Shown piece after piece: positions 1-4,944 of a DNA stretch of 6,655 nt (its first letter is position 1; each line of letters begins with the position of its first letter). Below the pieces are notes generated by a model. It was not told the origin of the DNA, made no database searches, and was given only the letters and a program-made list of their open reading frames with translations. The stretch is from an uncultured Methylococcaceae bacterium (GTDB lineage: Bacteria > Pseudomonadota > Gammaproteobacteria > Methylococcales > Methylococcaceae), in contig CAIVXW010000086.1 in NCBI GenBank assembly GCA_903910005.1, positions 1-6,655 on the forward strand. Direction: 5' to 3'. Made by a program: the position numbers and the translations under genes.

Positions 1-1
1 C

Positions 2-76
2 GCGGGCTGGTACGGGCAGACTGGGTACCTGCAGTATAAGCGAGAAATTTTTAATGTACTACGACATAATAGGTGA
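2..76 (+). CDS. Possible 3' end of an upstream gene (partial)
   Basis: The second reading frame is open from the window edge to a TGA at 74-76 and gives a 24-residue tail starting AGWYGQTGYLQYKREIF. It looks protein-like (aromatic and polar, with no low-complexity stretch), but it is too short to assign to a family. It would overlap the start of the broken metallophosphatase (ATG at 54) by 23 bases, as translationally coupled genes often do. A competing frame (1-39) ends RADWVPAV and is shorter. The call is weak because only one edge of the gene is visible. Confidence 0.25.
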   Translation, partial: AGWYGQTGYLQYKREIFNVLRHNR

Positions 77-262
77 TATTCACGGACACCGTATTGTCCT
101 TGAAAAACTGCTGGCCAGTGTAGGGTATTAAAAAACATGGTTGATACCGGAGCGTCGCAAGCCGTGATGGGAAATCACGAAATAAATTCCTGGATGCAGT
201 GGAAGTAACTCCCCGTCACAAGGAAGCAATCGACTGGTTTTTTTGCCGGTGTTTCCTGACTT
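54..262 (+). pseudogene. Calcineurin-like metallophosphatase, broken remnant
   Basis: Three blocks of a bacterial metallophosphoesterase survive in different frames. Block 1 (54-131) reads MYYDIIGDIHGH...LLASVGY and then stops; GDIHGH is the first metal-binding motif. Block 2 (137-208, another frame) reads MVDTGASQAVMGNHEINSW; GNHE is the third metal-binding motif. Block 3 (about 199-262) reads EAIDWFF and, after a one-base shift in the T run at 239-245, LPVFPDLP, which matches the 'LPxxLDLPG' region after GNHE in this family. The GDxxDRG motif expected between blocks 1 and 2 is missing, so about 40-45 codons are deleted. With two motifs in separate frames and the middle motif lost, it cannot make an active enzyme. 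The family is the small phosphatases that act on nucleotides or phosphoproteins; the former substrate is unknown. A weak purine stretch (GCGAGAA, 39-45) precedes the ATG. Confidence 0.75.
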
Positions 263-271
263 ACCGGCAAT

Positions 272-350
272 CCGTTGCCGGGCAACCTGAGCAGACCGGG
301 AGCAGTGTTATGGCCTGCCGGAGTTTGGGGCACTTGTCTTGGTCAGGCAC
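272..350 (+). pseudogene. Duplicated 3' end of ADP-ribosylglycohydrolase (remnant)
   Basis: This 79-bp stretch aligns without gaps to 1451-1529, the last codons and downstream flank of the intact ADP-ribosylglycohydrolase. I count 64 of 79 identical bases. In frame it reads PLPGNLSRPGAVLWPAG, against PVPGNLSRLGAVLWPAG in the intact gene. The stop codon has been lost and the reading frame drifts beyond it. The relic directly abuts the broken metallophosphatase, so a deletion probably joined the two, or the upstream gene pair was an older copy of the same cassette. Similarity fades about 15 bases further on. Confidence 0.8.
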
Positions 351-499
351 GTTAAAAAAAGTAGCCGGTCTCCCGTTGAGAATTCGCCCATGTTCTAACA
401 CAGGTGGTAACTGCCGGTAACAGGTTCTGTACTTAATATGGACGCGACTCTCGCAGCCACCCTGATAAAACCCGTTAAACCCTTTTATTTTCATCAAAA
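351..499. other. Non-coding stretch upstream of ADP-ribosylglycohydrolase
   Basis: I find no gene in this stretch. A TAATAT at 434-439 could be a -10 box for the downstream gene, but no acceptable -35 hexamer lies 16-18 bases upstream. No Shine-Dalgarno sequence is visible before the ATG at 500; the region is AT-rich (TTTATTTTCATCAAAA). The small open frames here on both strands show no protein-like features. Confidence 0.4.
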
Positions 500-1507
500 A
501 TGCTGAGTATCAACCCAATGACGCGATCTGAACAAGTATTAAATGGCTGTATTTTGGGAGCCTTGATTGGCGATGCCGCCGGTGGTGTACTCGAATTCAT
601 TGGGCGCGAACCTGATGAAGTTGACGTACAAAGCGCACTGACCTTACCAGGGGGTGGCGTGTTTGGCCTGGCTCCGGGTCAATTCACCGATGACGGTGAA
701 ATGACGGTTTCACTGCTGGCCGCTTTGGTTCAATCCGACGGGCACTACAACCCCAAACGGGTTGCAGAGGCCTATTGTGGCTGGGCATGGTCACAACCCT
801 TTGATATGGGTATAACCACCTCCAATGCCCTGATGCCTGAACCCCCTGAAGTGGTATCAGAGTCGAGCGAAGTGCGGGTGTGGAGGCAGGCAGCGCAGCT
901 TAACGGTGCGTCCAAAGCCAACGGCAGTCTGATGCGGGCCACCCCACTGGGCGTGGCCGCCAGCGTTCTCAGCCTGGAAGAGGCGGCAGACATCGCCCGA
1001 CAGGATGCCCGTCTGACTCATCCCAACCAAACCTGCCAGCATGCAACGGCCGCTTATGTGCTGGCCATCAGGCATCTGATTCTCAAACCAGGCGACAAGG
1101 AGGGTGCCTGGTCGGTAGCGGCTGCCTATGTCGAGGGACACAGTGACGAGGTCATGGGGTGGCTACAGGATGCCGCAACCACAACACCGGGGGCTGCCCA
1201 TCAATTAGCCGGGTTTGTACGGCATGCTTTCACGGCGGCCTTTTACCATTTGGGTCAGGGTACCGACTACCGTGAAGCACTGGCCGCTACCCTGGCGCAG
1301 GGAGGTGACACCGATACCAACGCCTGCATCGTCGGTGGCCTGATCGGTGCCCTGCACGGTATAGAGGGTATTCCGCCAGAGATGCTTGACGGGCTGTTGA
1401 ACTGTGACACCCGCAAAGGGCGGATGCGACCGGATGAATACACCATCAAACCGGTGCCAGGCAACCTGAGCAGACTGGGGGCGGTGTTATGGCCGGCCGG
1501 GCGTTGA
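500..1507 (+). CDS. ADP-ribosylglycohydrolase family protein
   Basis: This family removes ADP-ribose from modified proteins or cleaves related ADP-ribose compounds, using two magnesium ions; it is normally cytosolic. At 335 residues it has the usual length. In order, the family motifs are GALIGDAAGG (20-29), FTDDGEMT (62-69, first metal-binding acidic cluster), NGSLMRATPLG (141-151), the RLTHPN segment (171-176) and GGDTDTNA (268-275, second metal-binding cluster). All key acidic residues are present, so it is predicted to be active. The start is uncertain: ATG 500 and in-frame ATG 518 (MTRSEQ) both lack a clear ribosome binding site. The homology begins near residue 9 (RSEQVLNGCILGALIGD), so either fits. 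Its last codons are duplicated upstream at 272-350 next to a dead metallophosphatase, and a dual-specificity phosphatase lies 2.7 kb downstream. The specific substrate (arginine, serine, DNA base or free metabolite) cannot be told from sequence. Confidence 0.93.
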   Translation: MLSINPMTRSEQVLNGCILGALIGDAAGGVLEFIGREPDEVDVQSALTLPGGGVFGLAPGQFTDDGEMTVSLLAALVQSDGHYNPKRVAEAYCGWAWSQPFDMGITTSNALMPEPPEVVSESSEVRVWRQAAQLNGASKANGSLMRATPLGVAASVLSLEEAADIARQDARLTHPNQTCQHATAAYVLAIRHLILKPGDKEGAWSVAAAYVEGHSDEVMGWLQDAATTTPGAAHQLAGFVRHAFTAAFYHLGQGTDYREALAATLAQGGDTDTNACIVGGLIGALHGIEGIPPEMLDGLLNCDTRKGRMRPDEYTIKPVPGNLSRLGAVLWPAGR

Positions 1508-1529
1508 GTCATTTGTCCTGGTTATGCAC
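1451..1529 (+). repeat. Direct repeat, parent copy of 272-350
   Basis: This covers the final 18 codons and stop of the ADP-ribosylglycohydrolase plus 22 bases of its 3' flank. It matches 272-350 at 64 of 79 positions with no gaps. The match continues past the stop codon (ATTTGTCCTGGTTATGCAC against ACTTGTCTTGGTCAGGCAC), so a DNA segment was duplicated rather than a protein motif conserved. Confidence 0.8.
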
Positions 1530-1565
1530 TTTACAAAAGAGGTAGAGAAAAAAAATTGGACAGGC

Positions 1566-1612
1566 GGCAGGGTTGAAACCTGCCTGCGAGGCGAGTGGGC
1601 AGGCCCTCGCAG
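1566..1612. repeat. Two overlapping inverted repeats
   Basis: GGCAGG (1566-1571) pairs with CCTGCC (1579-1584) around a 7-base loop. CTGCGAGG (1584-1591) pairs perfectly with CCTCGCAG (1605-1612) around a 13-base loop. The stems share base 1584. They lie about 60 bases after the ADP-ribosylglycohydrolase stop with no T run following, so this could be a Rho-assisted 3' end or a degenerate palindromic element. Confidence 0.5.
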
Positions 1613-1682
1613 CAGTGGAACCAGACAGGTGCCTTGTGTACGACAGGATTTGACGCACGCCTGTCTTATACTGGGCATCAGG

Positions 1683-1704
1683 TTGGCCGGTATCGCCTGG
1701 CCAA
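1683..1704. repeat. Stem-loop upstream of YbjN-like gene
   Basis: TTGGCCGG (1683-1690) pairs with CTGGCCAA (1697-1704) around a 6-base loop: eight pairs with one G-T wobble. It sits 26 bases before the GAGG ribosome binding site of the next gene. No T run follows. It could be an operator, an mRNA 5' structure, or a weak terminator for the upstream gene. Confidence 0.45.
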
Positions 1705-1743
1705 TTGTGTCGTTCTACCATTTTACCTTGAGGTGTATCATCC

Positions 1744-2184
1744 ATGAATTTGGATTCGTTTTTCGAGCATTTGCAGAATGAGGGCTTTCGTCCTTCCAGG
1801 GACAAGGATAATGACATTTATTTCAAATATCAGGGCATGACTGTTTGTATTGATTCCTATGCGGATGACTCTGAGTTTATCCGCGTCATGATTCCCAATA
1901 TCTGGAGTATTGATTCCGAGGATGAGCGGGAGTTGGCCTTGCGAAGTGCCAATGATGTCAACTTTAGACTCAAGGCGGTCAAGATATTTGTTCACAGCGG
2001 GGATGATGTACACGTCTCCATCGAGTTTTTTGCACCCGACCCAGACGCCGGTATCGCGGTACTTCACCGCTGTTTCTCCATCCTCTATTCAGCCGTGAAT
2101 CACTTCCGTGAAGGTATGCACAAAGGGCGTGAAATGCTGGCCGAATCCGGGGAGGAAGAGGCTGACACGGCAAACCCTGACTGA
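1744..2184 (+). CDS. YbjN-like protein (secretion-chaperone-like fold)
   Basis: This 146-residue protein resembles the YbjN / type III secretion chaperone-like family. The features I rely on are FEHLQNEGFRPSRDKDNDIYFKYQG at the start (segment around 7-31), the PNIWSIDSEDERELALRSAN segment (51-70), the hydrophobic strand KAVKIFVHSGDDVHVSIEFF (77-96), and a C-terminal helix of the AVNHFREGM type (117-125). The tail is acidic (SGEEEADTANPD). There is no signal peptide or membrane segment, so it should be cytosolic. Members of this fold usually bind other proteins rather than catalyse; the partner is unknown. The start is well supported by GAGG at 1730-1733, ten bases before the ATG. The family call comes from pattern memory, not a profile search. 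A second, longer protein of similar type lies at 3345-3980. Confidence 0.75.
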   Translation: MNLDSFFEHLQNEGFRPSRDKDNDIYFKYQGMTVCIDSYADDSEFIRVMIPNIWSIDSEDERELALRSANDVNFRLKAVKIFVHSGDDVHVSIEFFAPDPDAGIAVLHRCFSILYSAVNHFREGMHKGREMLAESGEEEADTANPD

Positions 2185-2266
2185 CAGCAGGAGCCTGTGA
2201 GGCAGGTCACTGTTCTGGTCAGGTTACAGAGCCACGGACGACCACCGCCTGATTGATTAGCCATCT

Positions 2267-2276
2267 TGATGCATCA
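2267..2276. promoter_or_regulatory. Perfect 10-bp palindrome TGATGCATCA
   Basis: TGATGCATCA is fully self-complementary and sits six bases before the 28-bp inverted repeat at 2283-2310. Short perfect palindromes of this kind are typical dimeric-repressor half-site arrangements, but one 10-mer may also be chance. Confidence 0.25.
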
Positions 2277-2282
2277 TTGTCC

Positions 2283-2310
2283 GGTCGTAACGGTTCAGAT
2301 CGTTACGACC
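2283..2310. repeat. Hairpin with perfect 10-bp arms, operator or RNA structure
   Basis: GGTCGTAACG (2283-2292) pairs perfectly with CGTTACGACC (2301-2310) around the 8-base loop GTTCAGAT. No T run follows, so it is not a classic intrinsic terminator. It lies about 100 bases after the YbjN-like gene and 266 before DUF488. It could be a 3'-end stabilising hairpin or a protein-binding site. Confidence 0.6.
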
Positions 2311-2391
2311 GCATTCATGAAACCTGCTGTTGAAGATCGGTCTACGCACGCAATAAGCCGCGAGACAGCCTGCTCTATGGAGCAACGCTGA

Positions 2392-2420
2392 TTTGACCCG
2401 CTTTGACCCGCAAGGGCGGG
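2392..2420. repeat. Tandem TTTGACCCGC pair running into a small hairpin
   Basis: TTTGACCCGC occurs twice back to back (2392-2401, 2402-2411). The second copy's CCCGC pairs with GCGGG (2416-2420) around AAGG. Two adjacent identical 10-mers could be transcription factor sites or replication slippage. Confidence 0.5.
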
Positions 2421-2576
2421 CCGGATTTGAACTGATTCACCCTGCCGCCTTGTGTATTTTCTTGTTTTTTTGATGTCGCTTTAAAAAATTCAGATTCGCC
2501 TCGTTGAAGAATACATGAGGAACGAAGCATCCTCTGATTCATACTTGATTTTTTATATAATGAAAGAGGTGAATGA

Positions 2577-3008
2577 ATGAAATTGTATACTATTGGATTT
2601 AATAAAAAAACCTCAGAAGAGTTTTTTGATCAGCTTAATCAGCCTGGGCTGAATCGGGTCGTCGATGTTCGGCTTCGGAATACCTCTGCTTTCGCCGGGT
2701 TTACCAGGAAGGCCGATCTACGCTTCTTTCTCCGTCAAATCAACGATATCGACTACGTCCATCAGGTATCCCTCGCCCCGAGCAAGCCAATACTCACCCA
2801 GTTCCAGAGAACCCGCGACTTTCCACTCTATACCCAGCACGTTCTCCGGTTGATCACTGAAAGAAAAATTGAGAAAAGGGTGTCCAAGTCACTTATCGAC
2901 GGTGCCTGCCTGCTGGGCAGCGAGGCGATGGCTGAGAAATGTCACCGGTGGTTGGTAGCCGAATACCTCAGGGAGAAATGGGGAGACCTGGAAATCATCC
3001 ATCTCTAA
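2577..3008 (+). CDS. DUF488 family protein, with substituted CSE motif
   Basis: A 143-residue DUF488 protein, full length for the family. Motifs in order: YTIGFNKKTSEEFF (4-17), VVDVRLRNTSAFAGF (28-42), the DIDYVHQVSLAPSK region (57-70), LIDGACLLGSEAMAEKCHRW (106-125) and WGDLEIIHL (135-143). The family has no firmly established activity that I can state; conserved Arg, Ser/Glu and Cys-His-Arg positions suggest a small-molecule or nucleic-acid enzyme. Two usually conserved positions differ: LLCSE is LLGSE (Gly114) and CHRR is CHRW (Trp125). Each needs one base change, and the paralogue at 6423 keeps both consensus residues. It may be losing function or have a changed specificity. The ATG is fixed by GAGG at 2566-2569, seven bases upstream. 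A strong hairpin follows the stop. Confidence 0.92.
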   Translation: MKLYTIGFNKKTSEEFFDQLNQPGLNRVVDVRLRNTSAFAGFTRKADLRFFLRQINDIDYVHQVSLAPSKPILTQFQRTRDFPLYTQHVLRLITERKIEKRVSKSLIDGACLLGSEAMAEKCHRWLVAEYLREKWGDLEIIHL

Positions 3009-3026
3009 CCCCTGATCGCCTGATTC

Positions 3027-3061
3027 CCCGGGAGTATGGCTTGTCTGCCCATGCTCCCGGG
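3027..3061 (+). terminator. Strong hairpin after DUF488 gene
   Basis: CCCGGGAGTATGG (3027-3039) pairs with CCATGCTCCCGGG (3049-3061): 13 pairs including one G-T wobble, with a 9-base loop. It begins 18 bases after the DUF488 stop codon. The following bases (TGATCCTCCATTGTT) lack a T tract, so termination would need Rho, or the hairpin protects the mRNA 3' end. Confidence 0.55.
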
Positions 3062-3344
3062 TGATCCTCCATTGTTAATCGCCATAAATTCAAGTATCCT
3101 TCAAAAATTCAGGCTCAGCGTCGGTAAACAGGATAAGAGGAATGGAATCCCTCTACTCCCACCCGCTTCCAAAATTGGACACACGGAATTTGTCTCGAAT
3201 CCCCATTTTACCTGGCCCGGTAACGGGAGTTACCTGCTCAGTATTGGGGTACGATGGGAGTAACTGGCAGGATCAGGGGATATGAGCCTGAATCCATCAC
3301 CCTTAACCTGCCAAACCCTTAAACTTTTGAAAAGGTAAAATCTG
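3062..3344. other. Intergenic stretch without a recognisable gene
   Basis: The only open frame of any length (from 3036 on the + strand) overlaps the terminator hairpin, lacks a ribosome binding site and has no family features, so I do not call it. Two mutually exclusive small hairpins overlap at 3216-3234: CCCG-GTAA-CGGG, or GGTAAC-GGGA-GTTACC. TACTCCCA (3154-3161) is complementary to TGGGAGTA (3255-3262), too far apart to mean much. No promoter with a convincing -35/-10 pair was found for the gene at 3345. Confidence 0.4.
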
Positions 3345-3980
3345 ATGGCTAAACAAAGAGAACAGCTAGATAACGATATCGAAACCAGTGAAGAATACAG
3401 CCTGCCAGTCCTGCATGGTAATGAAGTGGAGGTGTTACCTCAAAACGAGCGTTTAACCAACATGCTGCAAACCGTGCGCGACTATATCGCGCAGGAAGAC
3501 TGGAATTGCGAAGAACGTCCACGCGCAGATGGAGGAGTCACATTTTCCCTGAGTTTTCGCATGACTAATGGTACCCAGCGAGTCATTATCGAAGTACAAG
3601 GTGACGGTGACCGTTTCCAGGTCTATGCCTATGCACCCATCCTTGTCAGGGAAGAACATCGGGTTGCAGTTGCGGTTTTTTCTACTTATGCCAACTACCA
3701 TATGGGTGTTGCTCACCTGGAGATGGATATGCGGGATGGTGAATTACGTATGCTCTCCAGCGTAGATGTAGAAGACAGTTTTATTTCCATGCGTATGATT
3801 AACTTGATGGAAAACGCTACCATTATTCAAATGGATCAATGCATGGGATCCATACTGAGCATCATTTATGGCGGTATCAGTCCCGAGCAAGCCTTTGAAC
3901 TGTTTATTGAGGAGCGTGAAAAAAAGCGCAACGGTTCAAATACCGAAACATCGGAATCTGAGCCGCTTGTATTACACTAA
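3345..3980 (+). CDS. YbjN-like / type III secretion chaperone-like protein
   Basis: This 211-residue protein shows the YbjN-type layout: a polar N-terminal tail (1-35), a helix NMLQTVRDYIAQEDWNCEER (39-58), a run of beta strands (FSLSFRMTNGTQRVIIEVQG, then DRFQVYAYAPILV), the AVFSTYANYHMGVAHLEMD segment, a DGELRMLSSVDVED strand pair, and a final helical region with GGISPEQAFELF. The pattern 'NYxxxxGxxExDxxDGExR' with 'GxSPEQA' near the end is characteristic of this group in my memory. No signal peptide or transmembrane helix is present; the last 20 residues are polar and probably disordered. Start: AAAGG at 3331-3335, nine bases before the ATG. Function is unknown beyond likely protein binding. 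It is not closely similar to the 1744-2184 product; they share a general fold type at most. Hairpins follow the stop. Confidence 0.75.
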   Translation: MAKQREQLDNDIETSEEYSLPVLHGNEVEVLPQNERLTNMLQTVRDYIAQEDWNCEERPRADGGVTFSLSFRMTNGTQRVIIEVQGDGDRFQVYAYAPILVREEHRVAVAVFSTYANYHMGVAHLEMDMRDGELRMLSSVDVEDSFISMRMINLMENATIIQMDQCMGSILSIIYGGISPEQAFELFIEEREKKRNGSNTETSESEPLVLH

Positions 3981-3999
3981 CGCCTGAAAGTCCCTGTAT

Positions 4000-4025
4000 C
4001 CTGAACCTGATTTTTCGGGTTCAGG
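4000..4025 (+). terminator. Hairpin after YbjN-like gene
   Basis: CCTGAACC (4000-4007) pairs perfectly with GGTTCAGG (4018-4025), with an extra T-G closing pair inside and a T-rich loop. It starts 20 bases after the stop codon. No T run follows; a second GC-rich hairpin begins at the same base (4025), so the two cannot both form completely. Confidence 0.5.
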
Positions 4026-4043
4026 CGGGGTATAATTCCCCGC
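4025..4043 (+). promoter_or_regulatory. TATAAT box inside a GC-rich palindrome
   Basis: TATAAT (4031-4036) is a perfect -10 hexamer followed by the GC-rich discriminator TCCCCGCG, a type linked in gammaproteobacteria to promoters under stringent control. It is framed by the perfect arms GCGGGG (4025-4030) and CCCCGC (4038-4043). The -35 is poor (TGATTT at 4008-4013 with 17-base spacing). If real, transcription starts near 4043 and gives the phosphatase gene a leader of about 215 bases. The same palindrome could instead be part of the upstream 3' end. Confidence 0.4.
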
Positions 4044-4260
4044 GACTTTGAGATGTTTGACACATTCAACCGGAGTATTGATAGTCCCTTCCCGCCCAAT
4101 ATCCGGTTGATCCGGGCCACGAATCCTGATGGAACACTGCGGGGTCGCCGGCAAAAAAGAAGGTATCAAGCCAGAACATAGAATCGGTCGATATCCGGTT
4201 TCTGCCCTGAAATACGCGGCCAGCCTGATTGATTAAACCACGCAAACAAGAGGAAATATA
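4044..4260 (+). promoter_or_regulatory. Candidate structured 5' leader of phosphatase gene
   Basis: No gene lies here, but structure does. TCAACCGGA (4066-4074) then, after one bulged G, TATTG (4076-4080) pairs with CAATA (4097-4101) and TCCGGTTGA (4102-4110): 14 pairs with a 16-base loop (ATAGTCCCTTCCCGCC). ATATCCGGTT occurs in the right arm (4099-4108) and again at 4191-4200, so the second copy could compete for pairing with the left arm. That gives two alternative folds, as in switching leaders or small RNAs. The leader ends in the strong ribosome binding site GAGG (4250-4253). It matches no riboswitch class I know. Confidence 0.35.
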
Positions 4261-4824
4261 ATGAATACCAAGCACCCCATGAATCCAGACAGCATTCTGC
4301 CTGAAGATACTTACTGGGTAAGGCCTCATGACGTGATGGCAGGCAAATATCCGGGTAGTTTGTATCCGGATGAAACCCGGGAGAAATTGATTACTTATCT
4401 GGATGCCGGCGTTACCGCTTTTCTTGATCTAACACAAGCCCATGAACTGGAACACTACGAAGCGACATTACGCGAACTGGCCAGGGAACGAGGTATAGAT
4501 ATTGCTTATCAACGCCATCATGTACCCGATGTCAGTGTTCCTGAACATCCCAGTCAAATGCGGGCCATCCTCGATCAGATACAACACTGGCGCAATGAAA
4601 ACAGGGTGGTGTATATCCACTGCTGGGGGGGTGTAGGACGAACGGGGACGGTGGTGGGTTGTTTGCTGATTGAATACGGCATGACTGGCGAGCAAGCACT
4701 CACGCATATTGCCGAACTGTGGCAGCAACTCAGTCCCGCAAGACGACGCCTACACCCCAGATCCCCGCAGGTTCTGGAACAATTCAAGTATGTATGGACC
4801 TGGAAAGCTGGCGGGGGGAAATAG
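4261..4824 (+). CDS. Dual-specificity / protein tyrosine phosphatase
   Basis: A 187-residue cysteine-dependent phosphatase. The signature is complete: VVYIHCWGGVGRTGTVVG with catalytic Cys121 and phosphate-binding Arg127 (C-x5-R), and Asp90 in HHVPDVSVP as the likely general acid. The N-terminal half carries AGKYPGSLYPDETREKL (27-43) and the strand VTAFLDLT (51-58), typical of bacterial dual-specificity phosphatases with the HCWGGVGRTG loop. There is no signal peptide or membrane segment, so it is predicted cytosolic. It hydrolyses phosphate esters through a phosphocysteine intermediate; substrates may be phosphoproteins or small phosphorylated metabolites. Relatives of this subgroup occur next to or fused with ADP-ribosylglycohydrolases, to my recollection, which fits the ADP-ribosylglycohydrolase upstream; ADP-ribose phosphate is therefore a possible substrate (inference). 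ATG 4261 is set by GAGG seven bases upstream; Met7 is a less likely start. Confidence 0.92.
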   Translation: MNTKHPMNPDSILPEDTYWVRPHDVMAGKYPGSLYPDETREKLITYLDAGVTAFLDLTQAHELEHYEATLRELARERGIDIAYQRHHVPDVSVPEHPSQMRAILDQIQHWRNENRVVYIHCWGGVGRTGTVVGCLLIEYGMTGEQALTHIAELWQQLSPARRRLHPRSPQVLEQFKYVWTWKAGGGK

Positions 4825-4883
4825 GGATACTTATTCAGCATTGAAGGTTGAAAAAAGACACCCCGTGAAAGGGTGGTATCCCT
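4823..4883. repeat. Nested inverted repeats after phosphatase gene
   Basis: AGGGATAC (4823-4830), overlapping the phosphatase stop codon, pairs perfectly with GTATCCCT (4876-4883). Inside it, CACCC (4859-4863) pairs with GGGTG (4871-4875). The inner hairpin could act as the 3' end of the phosphatase transcript, but lacks a T tract. Confidence 0.4.
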
Positions 4884-4915
4884 TCCCTCCTCATCCGCCA
4901 CCACAGTTTCATACC

Positions 4916-4944
4916 GTAGGGGCGACCAGCCGGTTCGCCCCTAC
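4916..4944. repeat. GTAGGGGCGA palindromic interspersed-type repeat
   Basis: GTAGGGGCGA (4916-4925) pairs perfectly with TCGCCCCTAC (4935-4944) around CCAGCCGGT. GTAGGGGCGA-type palindromes are familiar as dispersed intergenic repeats in several bacterial lineages. It sits between convergent genes, where it may also end transcription in both directions. Its right arm contains the stop codon (TAG, complement of 4941-4943) of the antitoxin gene. Confidence 0.75.

Larger units (their letters stand above)
2185..2576. other. 392-bp intergenic region with palindromes, no gene seen
   Basis: No plausible gene is seen on either strand. It contains a perfect 10-bp palindrome, a perfect 10-bp-arm hairpin six bases later, a tandem TTTGACCCGC pair, and an AT-rich stretch (2455-2475) with a seven-T run (2466-2472). 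A TATAAT at 2556-2561 is too close to the next ribosome binding site to be its promoter. GCCTGATTGATTA (2247-2259) recurs at 4223-4235, also upstream of a gene. Confidence 0.5.

Noticed and set aside
199..420. 73-residue + strand open frame
   Set aside because: It starts within the broken metallophosphatase and crosses in the wrong frame through the duplicated hydrolase tail; it is a by-product of decay.
1649..1672. TTGACG and TATACT as a promoter for the 1744 gene
   Set aside because: The spacing is only 12 bases, too short for a sigma-70 promoter.
2419..2432. T-arm-like sequence on the minus strand (GTTCAAATCCGGCC), possible tRNA or tRNA-derived attachment site
   Set aside because: The bases on either side of the T-loop-like motif do not form a 5-bp T stem, and no acceptor, D or anticodon arm can be drawn around it. 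No integrase is nearby.
2556..2561. TATAAT as -10 box for the DUF488 gene
   Set aside because: Transcription would start within or after the ribosome binding site at 2566-2569, and there is no -35 at 16-18 bases.
3036..3263. 75-residue + strand open frame after DUF488
   Set aside because: It begins inside the terminator hairpin, lacks a ribosome binding site and has no recognisable features.
4575..4904. 109-residue minus-strand frame as a continuation of the antitoxin past its stop codon, or as its lost toxin
   Set aside because: It is in frame with the antitoxin, but it mostly lies antisense to the well-supported phosphatase gene, shows no toxin motifs, and reads as a shadow frame.
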